From assembly GCF_026627445.1 (NCBI RefSeq), contig NZ_JAPNLJ010000014.1, positions 62,001 through 126,000 of the forward strand: a stretch of 64,000 bases of DNA, in the 5' to 3' direction. A program made the position numbers and the translations under genes. Source of the DNA: Streptomyces sp. H27-H1 (GTDB lineage: Bacteria > Actinomycetota > Actinomycetes > Streptomycetales > Streptomycetaceae). The notes below the pieces were generated by a model. The model was not told the DNA's origin and did no database searches. It was given only the letters and a program-made list of their open reading frames with translations. Positions 28,968 to 36,987 of the stretch are shown piece after piece (positions within the stretch are counted from its first letter, which is position 1; each line of letters starts with the position of its first letter).

Positions 28968-29708
28968 ATGAGCGAGAGTCGCGTAGCCCTTATCACTGGA
29001 TCGTCATCCGGAATTGGCGCCGGGATCGCCCGGCGCCTCGCGTCCGAAGGAATTCGGATCGTCGTCAATTCCGCACGGAGCGAAGCCGCGGGCAAGGAAC
29101 TGGCGGCAGAACTCCCGGACGCCGTGTACGTCCGGGGCGACGTGGCGGACGCGCAGTCCGCGAAGCACATGGTGCAGGCCGCGATTGACGCGTACGGGCG
29201 CCTGGACATCCTCGTCAACAACGCGGGGACCACCCGCTTCATCCCGCTCGACGACCTCGAGGGCGCCAACGCCGACGCCTGGCGCGAGATCTTCGAGGTC
29301 AACGTGATCGGCGTGTGGCAGATGATCACTGCCGCCACTCCTCACCTGCGCGCATCCGACGCCGCCTCCATCGTCAACATCTCCTCGGTCTCGGCCACTC
29401 GCGCCCTGGGGAGCTCCATCCCCTACGCGGTCAGCAAGGCTGCGGTCAACCACATGACGCGCCTGCTGGCCTCCCAGCTCGGCCCCTCGATCCGGGTGAA
29501 CGCCGTCGCCCCCGGGCTCATCGACACCCCGTGGTACGAGGGCGCGGAGCAGGTCTGGGAGAGCTCTCGGGACTGGATCACACAGAACACCCCGCTGCGT
29601 CGCGTGGGTACCCCGCAGGACGTCGCGGAGGCGACCTGGTATTTGGTGAATGCCGCTTACACGACGGGCGACGTGCTGACCGTGGACGGCGGGCGGCATA
29701 TCGTCTGA
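28968..29708 (+). CDS. Short-chain dehydrogenase/reductase
   Basis: NAD(P)-dependent oxidoreductase of 246 residues, starting at ATG 28968 (TGGAGA upstream). Classical SDR motifs are complete: cofactor-binding TGSSSGIGAGIAR, NNAG in ILVNNAGTTRF, catalytic Ser in NISSVSATRAL, YxxxK in IPYAVSKAAVNH and the C-terminal TGDVLTVDGGRHIV. It resembles 3-oxoacyl-reductase-type SDRs. It is transcribed divergently from the NRPS operon, shares the palindrome-rich promoter region, and is followed by a strong terminator, so it is probably a tailoring enzyme or housekeeping neighbour. Reaction not determinable. Confidence 0.9.
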   Translation: MSESRVALITGSSSGIGAGIARRLASEGIRIVVNSARSEAAGKELAAELPDAVYVRGDVADAQSAKHMVQAAIDAYGRLDILVNNAGTTRFIPLDDLEGANADAWREIFEVNVIGVWQMITAATPHLRASDAASIVNISSVSATRALGSSIPYAVSKAAVNHMTRLLASQLGPSIRVNAVAPGLIDTPWYEGAEQVWESSRDWITQNTPLRRVGTPQDVAEATWYLVNAAYTTGDVLTVDGGRHIV

Positions 29709-29728
29709 GCGCGGAGTCCCCGGCTGAA

Positions 29729-29778
29729 GAAGGCCGCACTTCCCTCGTAATTCGCGGGGAAAGTGCGGCCTTCCTTTT
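29729..29778. terminator. Intrinsic terminator after the SDR gene
   Basis: Arm GAAGGCCGCACTTCCC (29729-29744) pairs with GGGGAAAGTGCGGCCTTCC (29756-29774) and is followed by TTTT. It is one of the few terminators here with a T-run. Confidence 0.85.
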
Positions 29779-30206
29779 GCTTCCCGAACGTTGCGGGAAG
29801 CTTTGCGGCAACGCGACGGAACTCTTAATTCCGGCCAACACGATCGACCGAATGTCGCCACGCCTGGCCGGAAAGCGACTTTGCCAAACAGGTGGAAGGC
29901 GGAAGTCGAGCTCATGCGGGCCGAAAGCAGACGGAAACACGACGTCAGCAGACATTCCGCCGTTTGAAATCTCGCGATATGAGATATCGCCCTTGCCGTC
30001 CCGCCGGGCGGAGGCCTGGGACCGATTACCCGGAGGTCGGAGAGTTGGCCGGCCGGCCAGCCGGTGCACGGGGCCCGTAGCAGGGCCGCCGTAGCGGACT
30101 CGGCACCATTCCGTGGTCAGTACGCGGGCAAGTCAAAGACTGTTTTCCCTGAGGCCCCGTCCGGACCCCATGTTGGGACAGGTCCAGGTGCTGTCGGTCG
30201 GTCTGC
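29779..30206. other. Gene-free stretch with an orphan AT-rich palindrome
   Basis: No gene seen. It holds GCGATAT-GAG-ATATCGC at 29974-29990, overlapped by ATCTC (29970-29974) and GAGAT (29981-29985). This AT-rich operator-like motif lies in otherwise GC-rich DNA, with no adjacent gene start. Confidence 0.45.
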
Positions 30207-30524
30207 CTAATGGATGGGCCCGCAAGCGCGGCGACGTTTGCCTACCGCTCCTGGCTGGACGGTGCGGGGGTCTACGGCCTCGCCGGGGCCTCCGGTCTTG
30301 TGGGGACCGTCGGGCTCTGCGTCGCGGTCGTGCGGCAGGAGGTAGAACACCCTGCGCTTGTGCAGGCCGCTGTCGGGGTCTGCTTCCGCCGTGTCGCTGA
30401 GTTCGATGAAGCCGGCCATACGTCCGTCGCGGGCGTAGCGGGGCTTGCCTCTGCGGCGAGGGGTCTTGTCGAGGGCCTGGCGTACGTAGTCGAGTCGTGC
30501 GGGGTCCTCCAGCCACACCACTTC
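30207..30524 (-). CDS. DUF6009 family protein, start region damaged
   Basis: The frame reads EVVWLEDPARLDYVRQALDK, RRGKPRYARDGRMAGFIEL and LHKRRVFYLLPHDRDAEP, which matches the Streptomyces DUF6009 family of about 120-130 residues often found on plasmids and integrative elements. In-frame codons upstream (EEGELAHEDE) also belong to the family, but a stop precedes them without an ATG. The normal start seems lost and the first usable codons are GTGs at 30524 and 30521. Function unknown; it marks mobile DNA. Confidence 0.55.
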   Translation of the reverse strand, partial: EVVWLEDPARLDYVRQALDKTPRRRGKPRYARDGRMAGFIELSDTAEADPDSGLHKRRVFYLLPHDRDAEPDGPHKTGGPGEAVDPRTVQPGAVGKRRRACGPIH

Positions 30525-30561
30525 GTCCTCGTGGGCGAGTTCGCCTTCCTCAGGAGCGAGC

Positions 30562-30880
30562 TTTCAGTCGGGCCCTGACCTGGTGCACCTGTTCCTCGTC
30601 GTGGCAGAACACGACGAAGTCGTCGGCATACCTCGCCAGCACCGGGGTTCCCGGGGCGGCGCCGGGCTCGCGCCCGGCCCGAACCGTGTATTGGCACCCT
30701 GCGGCCTGTTCCAGTCCGTGCAGAGCAACGTTCAGCAGCAGGGGCTGATCACAGCGCCTTGAGGAGTTCCTTCCTCGGTCGGTGCGAACCGGCCGCGGTC
30801 GATCACGCCCGCCTTCAGCCGGCCGCGGGCCAGATCCCTGGCGGGGCCTTGGCCCCGGGCCCCTCCGAGGGATCTCACCG
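30562..30880 (-). pseudogene. Group II intron reverse transcriptase (LtrA-like) fragment
   Basis: Two frames combine into a middle piece of a group II intron maturase/reverse transcriptase: RLKAGVIDRGRFAPTEEGTP and QGAVISP in one, then LLLNVALHGLEQAAGCQYTV and the catalytic YADDFVVFCHDEEQVHQVRA in the other. The N-terminal half, the C-terminal maturase and endonuclease domains and the intron RNA are absent. It ends abruptly at the DUF6009 gene. Confidence 0.75.
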
Positions 30881-30930
30881 AGACCGGCGGTGCCGTCGGT
30901 ACGGCCGAAGGGCCGAACCAGTACCAGGAG

Positions 30931-32049
30931 TCAGGCCGCGACGAGCGCCTGCTCGCGGTCCGGCGTCGTGACCTTGGGCTTCTTGTTCGGCAGCGAGAGC
31001 CGGAAGACCTTGTGCCACGCGGAGTACACCTGCTTGGGCAGCGGCCCGGTGACATACTCCAGCTCGTACTTCTCGAACAGCGCGCGCACCTTCACCGCGA
31101 CCTCGGCGTACCGGTTGCTCGGCAGGTCCGGGAACAGGTGGTGCTCGATCTGGTGCGACAGGTTGCCGGTCATGAAGTGCATGGCCTTGCTGCCGCTGAT
31201 GTTCGCCGAGCCCATCATCTGGCGCAGGTACCACTGGCCGCGCGTCTCGCCCTTGATCGACCGGCGCTCGAAGACCTGTACGCCCTCGGGGAAGTGCCCG
31301 CACATGATCACAGAGTGGGTCCAGACGTTGCGGACCAGGTTCGCGGTGAACGTGGCGGCGAGCGTGGTGAGGAACGACGGGCCCGAAAGGAGCGGGTGGA
31401 TCACGTAGTCCTTGAGCACCTGCTTGCGAATCTTGCGGCCCACGGCCCCGGCCCGCGCGCGGAACTCCGGGTTCTTGCGGCGGCGCTTGTGCAGGTTCTT
31501 GCCGAGCTCCAGGTCGTAGGCGGCGATGCCGTACTCGAAGAAGCAGGCGTTGATGAAGTTCCACAGCGGCTGGCCGAGGTGGAACGGGTGCCACCTCTGG
31601 TCCTCGTCGACGCGCATGATGCCGTAGCCGAGGTCGTTGTCCTTGCCGATCACGTTGGTGTACGTGTGGTGCAGCTCGTTGTGCGAGTGCTTCCACTGGT
31701 CGGCCGGCGAGACGTGATCCCAGTCCCAGGTGGTGGAGTGGATCTTCGGGTCTCGCATCCAGTCCCACTGGCCGTGCAGGATGTTGTGGCCGATCTCCAT
31801 GTTGTCCATGATCTTCGCGACGGACAGGCCGGCGGTGCCGATCAGCCACGCGGGCGGGAAGATCGAGAACAGCAGGACGCCTCTGCTGACCAGTTCGAGT
31901 TTGCGCTGTGCCGAGATGACCTTGCGGATGTAGGCGGCGTCCTTCTCGCCGCGGCCGGCGATCACCTCGTCGCGGATCGCGTCCAGTTCGCGGCCGAGCT
32001 CCTCGATCTGCTCCGCGGTCAGGTGGGCGGTGGGGTCGGTGGCAGTCAC
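30931..32049 (-). CDS. Membrane fatty acid (acyl-CoA) desaturase
   Basis: Di-iron integral-membrane desaturase of 372 residues, starting at GTG 32049 with AGGAG upstream. The three histidine clusters are intact: GHNILHGQWDW, WKHSHNELHHTYTNV and NLSHQIEHHLFPDLPSN, with hydrophobic segments between them. It is followed on the operon's 5' side, 7 bp away, by an electron-transfer ferredoxin reductase, the arrangement of the mycobacterial DesA3/Rv3230c pair, which makes unsaturated acyl-CoAs. The likely role is adjusting membrane lipid unsaturation. ORF extensions upstream of 32049 overlap the reductase and are not real. Confidence 0.92.
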   Translation of the reverse strand: MTATDPTAHLTAEQIEELGRELDAIRDEVIAGRGEKDAAYIRKVISAQRKLELVSRGVLLFSIFPPAWLIGTAGLSVAKIMDNMEIGHNILHGQWDWMRDPKIHSTTWDWDHVSPADQWKHSHNELHHTYTNVIGKDNDLGYGIMRVDEDQRWHPFHLGQPLWNFINACFFEYGIAAYDLELGKNLHKRRRKNPEFRARAGAVGRKIRKQVLKDYVIHPLLSGPSFLTTLAATFTANLVRNVWTHSVIMCGHFPEGVQVFERRSIKGETRGQWYLRQMMGSANISGSKAMHFMTGNLSHQIEHHLFPDLPSNRYAEVAVKVRALFEKYELEYVTGPLPKQVYSAWHKVFRLSLPNKKPKVTTPDREQALVAA

Positions 32050-32056
32050 GGTGCTC

Positions 32057-33112
32057 CTACCGTTCGATGTCGCAGGGGCCCGCCGCGGCGGACACGCAGG
32101 TCTGGATGAGGACGCCCGGCCCGGCTTCGGTGATCTCGCCGGTACGCAGGTCGCGGACGGCGCCCGCCGTGAGCGGTGTGACGCAGCCGAAGCAGATGCC
32201 CATGCGGCACCCGGACGGCATGAGCACGCCGGCTTCCTCGCCGACGTCCAGCAACGGCGTGGCACCGTCCGCGTCGACGATCTTGCCGGTCGTGCCGAAC
32301 GTGACCTCGCCACCATCGCCGGCGACGACTACGCCGGGGCGGAAGCGTTCGGTGTGCAGGCGCTCTGGGACACCGTGCCCGGTCCAGTGCTCCTCGGCGG
32401 CGTCGAGCAGGCCCGCGGGCCCGCACGCCCAGGTCTCGCGCTCGGCCCAGTCGGGGACGAGTTCGCCGAGACGGGCGATGTCGAGCATGCCGTCCGTATC
32501 GGTGTGCAGCTCGGTGAGCCGCAGCTTCTTGTCCGCGACCAGGTCGTGCAGGTCGTTGCGGAAGATCACGTCGTGCGGCTGTGGCGCGGAGTGGACCATG
32601 ACGACGTCGTCGAACTCGATGTCGCGCAGCATGCCCATCACCGGCGTGATGCCGCTGCCGGCCGTCAGATAGAGCACCTTGGCCGGCTTGGCCTCCGGCA
32701 GCACGAAGTCACCGGCCGCCTGGTCGAGCTGGATCAGCGTGCCCGGTTTCGCCTTGCGGACCAGGTGGTTGCTGACCTTGCCGTCCGGGATCGCCTTCAC
32801 GGTGATCGTGATCCGGCCGTCCCGGCGGTTTGTCGGCGAGGTGACCGAGTAGGCACGCCACAGGCGCACCCCGTCGACGTCGACCCCGATCCGCACGTAC
32901 TGACCGGCTGTGTGGCCGCGCCAGCCCCGTCCCGGCCTGATCACGATGGTCGCGGCGTCACCCGTCTCGGGCTGCACGGCCTCGATGCGTCCTCGCAGGT
33001 CGCCGCCCGCACGCAGCGGGCTGACCAGGTCGAGGTAGTCCGACGGCAGCAGCGGCGTCGTGACCATCTCCAGCAGTTTCCACGCCCTACTACGGAGGGC
33101 TGTACTCGTCAT
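32057..33112 (-). CDS. Ferredoxin reductase with plant-type 2Fe-2S domain (desaturase partner)
   Basis: 351-residue NAD(P)H-dependent electron carrier. An FAD-binding domain (RLWRAYSVTSP, and TAGQYVRIGV) is followed by an NAD(P)-binding domain (VLYLTAGSGITPVMGMLRDI, WACGPAGLLDAAEEH) and a C-terminal 2Fe-2S domain whose cysteines lie in CRMGICFGCVTPL and IQTCVSAAAGPC. It should pass electrons to the desaturase encoded 7 bp downstream. The start is ATG 33112. It is divergent from a PucR-type regulator. Confidence 0.92.
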   Translation of the reverse strand: MTSTALRSRAWKLLEMVTTPLLPSDYLDLVSPLRAGGDLRGRIEAVQPETGDAATIVIRPGRGWRGHTAGQYVRIGVDVDGVRLWRAYSVTSPTNRRDGRITITVKAIPDGKVSNHLVRKAKPGTLIQLDQAAGDFVLPEAKPAKVLYLTAGSGITPVMGMLRDIEFDDVVMVHSAPQPHDVIFRNDLHDLVADKKLRLTELHTDTDGMLDIARLGELVPDWAERETWACGPAGLLDAAEEHWTGHGVPERLHTERFRPGVVVAGDGGEVTFGTTGKIVDADGATPLLDVGEEAGVLMPSGCRMGICFGCVTPLTAGAVRDLRTGEITEAGPGVLIQTCVSAAAGPCDIER

Positions 33113-33143
33113 GACTCCAGCTTGGTGTGCTTCAGAGGGTAAA

Positions 33144-33159
33144 GTCCTGTCCGTAGGAC
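33144..33159. promoter_or_regulatory. Inverted repeat between desaturase operon and its divergent regulator
   Basis: GTCCT (33144-33148) and AGGAC (33155-33159), with an inner GTCC-GTA-GGAC, lie in the 87-bp gap between the two divergent starts. It is a candidate operator for the neighbouring PucR-like regulator. Confidence 0.4.
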
Positions 33160-33199
33160 GTGAATCTGATCAGCTGAATTGTTCGCAGGGAATAAAAAC

Positions 33200-34339
33200 G
33201 TGAGCCATGCAGTCCGGAGGGCCAGCGAACTGGTCCTGGATGAGACGACGGTCACCGCGATTCGGGCCGCGCTGAGGACCACCGCCGACGAGGTCGTCCA
33301 GGCGATCATCGACGAGGTCCCTCCCTACGCCAACGCCCTTTCCGGCCGCATGGGCGCCACCATCCGCCGAGCCGTCCGCACCGCCCTGAGCCTCTACCTG
33401 GACCTCGCGAGCGGGAACGCCACGGGCGGCGACGCCGGCGACGCGGCCTACGAGCTGGGCCGCGGCGAGGTCCGCGACGGCCGTTCGATGGACGCCCTGC
33501 TCAGCGCCTACCGGGTCGGAGCCCGTGTGGCCTGGCGAGGCCTGGCCGCGGGTGCCGTACCCGCAGGTCTGCCCGCCGCCGGGGTCGCCAAGTTCGCCGA
33601 GCTGACCTTCGCCTACATCGACGAGCTCTCCGCCGCGAGCGCCGCGGGCCACGCCGACGAACTGGCCGCCCGGGGCCGGGCCCACGAGCGCCACCTGGAA
33701 CAATTGGCCCGCGACCTCCTCTCCGGCGCGAGCCCGGACGTGCTCCTTGCCGCTGCTCAACGGGCCGGGTGGCAGCCGCCGGTTTCGCTGACCGCAGTCC
33801 TGCTGCCCGCCGCCCAGGCCCGGCCCGCCTGCCGCGCGCTCGACCCGGGCACCCTTGTCCTCGACGATCTGCCGGACGCCTCCGGGGTGCTGCTCGTCTC
33901 CGATGCCGACCGAGCACATCTCCTGAGGCAGCTGCCCGACCGCACTGCCGTGGTCGGCCCGGCCCGGCCATGGACGCGCGCGTCAGCCTCGTACGCACGA
34001 GCCGTACGCGCGCGCTCCCTCTCCTGCGACATCCGCGACACCGAGGACCACCTGCCCGAGCTGGTACTGAGCGCCGACGCGGACGCGTTCGCAGACCTGC
34101 GTGCCCGAGCCCTCGCACCGTTGCGGACCTTGCCCGCCGCGACCGCGCGGCGGCTTGAGGAGACGCTGCGGGCGTGGCTGCTGCACCAGGGCAGGCGGGA
34201 CGAGGTGGCGGCGGCGTTGTTCGTCCATCCACAGACCGTCCGGTACAGGATGTCGCAGCTACGGGAGCTGTTTCCGGATCTCGGGTCGCCGCACCGGGTC
34301 CTCGAACTGACACTGGCGGTCGGTCTCCGGGTGGGCTGA
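33200..34339 (+). CDS. PucR/CdaR-like helix-turn-helix regulator
   Basis: 379-residue regulator. The start chosen is GTG 33200 (CAGGGA about 8 bp upstream) instead of the longer TTG frame at 33179. The N-terminal and central part (VQAIIDEVPPYANAL, LSAYRVGARVAWRGLA) resembles the sensor domain of such regulators. The C-terminal winged helix (LRAWLLHQGRRDEVAAALFV, HPQTVRYRMSQLRELFPDLG) is the PucR-type HTH. It is divergent from the desaturase/reductase operon, so control of that operon is likely, as for other desaturase loci with divergent regulators. Confidence 0.85.
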   Translation: MSHAVRRASELVLDETTVTAIRAALRTTADEVVQAIIDEVPPYANALSGRMGATIRRAVRTALSLYLDLASGNATGGDAGDAAYELGRGEVRDGRSMDALLSAYRVGARVAWRGLAAGAVPAGLPAAGVAKFAELTFAYIDELSAASAAGHADELAARGRAHERHLEQLARDLLSGASPDVLLAAAQRAGWQPPVSLTAVLLPAAQARPACRALDPGTLVLDDLPDASGVLLVSDADRAHLLRQLPDRTAVVGPARPWTRASASYARAVRARSLSCDIRDTEDHLPELVLSADADAFADLRARALAPLRTLPAATARRLEETLRAWLLHQGRRDEVAAALFVHPQTVRYRMSQLRELFPDLGSPHRVLELTLAVGLRVG

Positions 34340-34456
34340 CGTGTTCTTCGACCGTCCACGACCGCGTCCTCGAACGGTCCAGGAAACGCGCCTCGCCCTC
34401 GGTGCGATCACTTCCAAGGATCGGCACGTCGGCGAGAACCTCAGCGGGAGGGTGCG

Positions 34457-34585
34457 ATGACAAGCCCGAATCCACGAGGCCTCGGCCAGGTGTTCAACGA
34501 CGTGCCGGAGCTCTACGACCGGGTCCGGCCGGGATGCCCCGGCGAGCCTTCGCGGACACCCCGGCTGGGGTCATCCGCCGCTTGA
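34457..34585 (+). pseudogene. N-terminal stub of a SAM-dependent methyltransferase
   Basis: From ATG 34457, with GGGAGG upstream, the product MTSPNPRGLGQVFNDVPELY and DRVRPGCPGE matches the first 30 residues of class I methyltransferases (typically ...VAELYDRVRPGYP...). It then switches to unrelated sequence and stops at 34585. Only the start of the gene survives at a deletion junction next to an LTD fragment. Confidence 0.6.
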
Positions 34586-34617
34586 GGACGACGTACGCAC
34601 CACCGACCAGGGCTGGG

Positions 34618-34872
34618 AACACCTCGATCAATGGGGAGTGGGTGCTGATCACCAACGGCACCACCACCGCGGTCAACCTCAAAGGCTGGACGCTGACCGA
34701 CACCTCCAGCCACACCTACACCTTCGCCACCTTCACCCTGGGCGCCGGTAAGACCGTCACCGTCAAAACCGGGAAAGGCACCAACACCGCCACCACCCTG
34801 TTCCAGCAACGCGCCGCCTACGTCTGGAACAACGACAAGGACACCGCCACCCTGCGCCGAGCGAACAAGACG
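34618..34872 (+). pseudogene. Second lamin-tail-domain (LTD) fragment
   Basis: In the frame NTSINGEWVLITNGTTTAVN, LKGWTLTDTSSHTYTF, TVTVKTGKGTNTATTLFQQR and YVWNNDKDTATLRRANKT, a lamin-tail domain is readable without its signal peptide or the usual C-terminus. It is joined upstream to the methyltransferase stub and downstream to the reverse-strand small membrane protein. It resembles the 15.8-16.1 kb copy in domain but not closely in sequence. Confidence 0.7.
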
Positions 34873-35158
34873 GCGGGTCGAGTGGACGAGGGGGCGAAGC
34901 CGATAGACACACGCCCAGGCCCCTTCAGGACGTGGGGGCGCTGGTCGGTGGCGGCTAGTCGAAGGCGGGCGGGTTCCACGGGCGTGGGGCCGGGATCGGG
35001 TGCGAAGGGGCCGGCCCGGTTGGCCAGGAGCACGATCGTCGCGGCGAAGACCAGGCTGATGACGACCAGTGCGAGCCGATCGGGTTGGCGGGGTTGTAGG
35101 TGTAGCGGTTGGTTCCCCACTTGCTGCGCTTGAAGACCGGCTCCTCGTCGTACCCCAT
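34818..35158 (-). pseudogene. Small membrane protein with a one-base frameshift
   Basis: ATG 35158 (GGAG upstream) gives MGYDEEPVFKRSKWGTNRYT and YNPANPIG; the reading then shifts by one base near 35080 to LALVVISLVFAATIVLLANR, a single transmembrane helix, then a proline-rich tail. The two halves together look like one of the small single-pass membrane proteins common in actinomycetes. It lies directly upstream of the permease gene on the same strand order. Either it is a pseudogene or one base is missing from the sequence. Confidence 0.5.
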
Positions 35159-35186
35159 GGCTGACTCCATCCGTCGGGGTGGCCCC

Positions 35187-36485
35187 TCACACGAGGGTGA
35201 AGTAGCGGAGCCAGATGTAGAGGGCCGCGATGGCGGTGGTGACGGCGGTGACGACCAGGCCGTACTTGGTGAACTGCCAGAAGGTGATGGGCTGGCGGTT
35301 GCGTTCCGCGATGCCGAGGACGACGACGTTGGCGCTGGCTCCGATGGCGGTGGCGTTGCCTCCGAGGTCCGCCCCGAGGGCGAGGGCCCACCACATGACG
35401 TGGTCGCCGCTTCCGCCCATGGACTGGACGAGGTCGCTGGTGATCGGGGCCATGGTGGCCACATAGGGGATGTTGTCCACGACCCCGGACAGGACCGTGG
35501 AGGCGCCGAGCATCAGCATCGAGCCGCCCAGCTCCCGGCCGCCGATGGCGCTCGCGAGGGCGTCGGAGACCTCCTTGATGACGCCGGTGTCGATCAGCCC
35601 GCCGATCATGATGAACAGGCCGGCGAAGAAGGCCAGGGTGGGCCACTCGACCTCGGCCAGGACCTCGCCCGTCTCCACCGTGGAGATCGCGACGAGCAGC
35701 CCCGCGCCGAGGAGGGCGACGATGCTGGGCTCGTAGTGCAGCACGGGGTGCAGTACGAACCCGGCGACGACCATGGCGAGGACGACCAGCCCCTGCACGA
35801 GCAGGCGCGGGTTCTTGATGGCCTCGCGTTCCTCCAGGGCCATGATCTCGGCGGCCCGCTCCTCGTCGTAGACGAAGGTGGCGCGGAACATCCACCGGCA
35901 CAGGCCGATCAGGACGGCCACCAGGACCACGCACAGCGGGGCGAGGTGGACGATGAAATCGTTGAAGGTCAGTCCGGCGCGGCTGGCGATGATGATGTTG
36001 GGCGGGTCTCCGACGAGGGTGGAGGCGCCGCCGATGTTGGAGGCGAGGACCTCGGCGATCAGGAACGGGGCCGCGGGCAGGTTCAGACGCTCGCAGACCA
36101 GCAGGGTCACCGGTGCGACGAGCAGCACGGTGGTGACGTTGTCGAGGAGCGCGGAGGCGCACGCTGTGATGACGATGAGCATGGCCATCACGCGGAAGGG
36201 GCGCGCCCTGGCCTTCTTCACCGACCAGATGGCCAGGTACTCGAACAGGCCGGTCTTTTTCAGCACGCCGACGATCATCATCATGCCCAGGAGCAGGAAG
36301 ATGACGTTCCAGTCGATGCCGGAGTCCTCGGAGTAGAACGCCGAGACGTCGTCGGTCGCCCCGATCGCGAGCATCAGGCCGGCGCCGCCGAGGGCGGCGG
36401 CGACCCGGTGGATCTTCTCGCTGATGATCAGGGCGTAGGTGCCGATGAAGACGGCGATCGCCGCCCAGCTGTGCCAGTCGCTCAC
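35187..36485 (-). CDS. SLC13/ArsB-NhaD superfamily ion permease
   Basis: 432-residue transporter with about 11-12 membrane segments. The signature NIGGASTLVGDPPNIII and its repeat-like counterpart GADLGGNATAIGASANVVV are those of the ArsB/NhaD/citrate-type ion transporter superfamily. SALLDNVTTVLLVAPV and LSGVVDNIPYVATMAPI are the paired re-entrant regions. The substrate could be Na+/H+, arsenite or a dicarboxylate; no arsenic-resistance genes lie nearby, so cation/proton exchange is my preference. The start is GTG 36485, 10 bp after the CBS-protein stop. Confidence 0.88.
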   Translation of the reverse strand: MSDWHSWAAIAVFIGTYALIISEKIHRVAAALGGAGLMLAIGATDDVSAFYSEDSGIDWNVIFLLLGMMMIVGVLKKTGLFEYLAIWSVKKARARPFRVMAMLIVITACASALLDNVTTVLLVAPVTLLVCERLNLPAAPFLIAEVLASNIGGASTLVGDPPNIIIASRAGLTFNDFIVHLAPLCVVLVAVLIGLCRWMFRATFVYDEERAAEIMALEEREAIKNPRLLVQGLVVLAMVVAGFVLHPVLHYEPSIVALLGAGLLVAISTVETGEVLAEVEWPTLAFFAGLFIMIGGLIDTGVIKEVSDALASAIGGRELGGSMLMLGASTVLSGVVDNIPYVATMAPITSDLVQSMGGSGDHVMWWALALGADLGGNATAIGASANVVVLGIAERNRQPITFWQFTKYGLVVTAVTTAIAALYIWLRYFTLV

Positions 36486-36495
36486 GTCACTCTTC

Positions 36496-36987
36496 TCAAG
36501 GGGTCGGGGTCGTGGGGCTCGTCGGCGGGGCCGCGTCGAGGAGCCGGTCCAGGAGGTGGGCCGCGGTGATCACGCCGAGAAGCGTCGCGGTGCCGTCCTT
36601 GTACCGTTCGACGACCGCGACGAGCGGGCTGCGCTGCTGCGCCATGAGGGCCGCCACTTCCAGCGCCGTGTCGTCCGGGGCGGCCACCGGCGGCGCGGGC
36701 GCCTTGGGCGGCAGGCAGGCGCCGACGGTCCGACCGCGCAGGGCCGCGCACAGCCGGTCGGCGTGCTTCTCGTCGATCACCGCCGCCAGCGCCGGGTCCT
36801 CCAGCACGTACCCCGGCACGAGCATCCGGATCATCTGGGAGGCGGGCAGAATCGCCTTCGGGGCGCCCTGCCCGTCCAGGACCAGCAGCCCCGGCAGCCG
36901 ATGGCTCGCCATCAGCCGGGCCGCCGCCAGGGCGTCGGTGTCGACGGTGACGGTCTCGTACTCGACTGCGAGGTCACGTGCGCGCAT
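36496..36987 (-). CDS. CBS-domain protein
   Basis: 163-residue soluble protein, starting at ATG 36987, with paired CBS-type halves: YETVTVDTDALAAARLMASH and RLPGLLVLDGQGAPKAIL, then DTALEVAALMAQQRSPLVAV and TLLGVITAAHLL. CBS pairs bind adenine nucleotides and often gate transporters. Its start overlaps the end of the antiporter reading frame by 14 bp and the permease starts 10 bp later, so it probably regulates one of them. Confidence 0.8.
   Translation of the reverse strand: MRARDLAVEYETVTVDTDALAAARLMASHRLPGLLVLDGQGAPKAILPASQMIRMLVPGYVLEDPALAAVIDEKHADRLCAALRGRTVGACLPPKAPAPPVAAPDDTALEVAALMAQQRSPLVAVVERYKDGTATLLGVITAAHLLDRLLDAAPPTSPTTPTP

Noticed and set aside
32050..32316. N-terminal extension of the desaturase into the reductase gene
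   Set aside because: It overlaps the 2Fe-2S domain of the upstream reductase in another frame. GTG 32049 has AGGAG immediately upstream.
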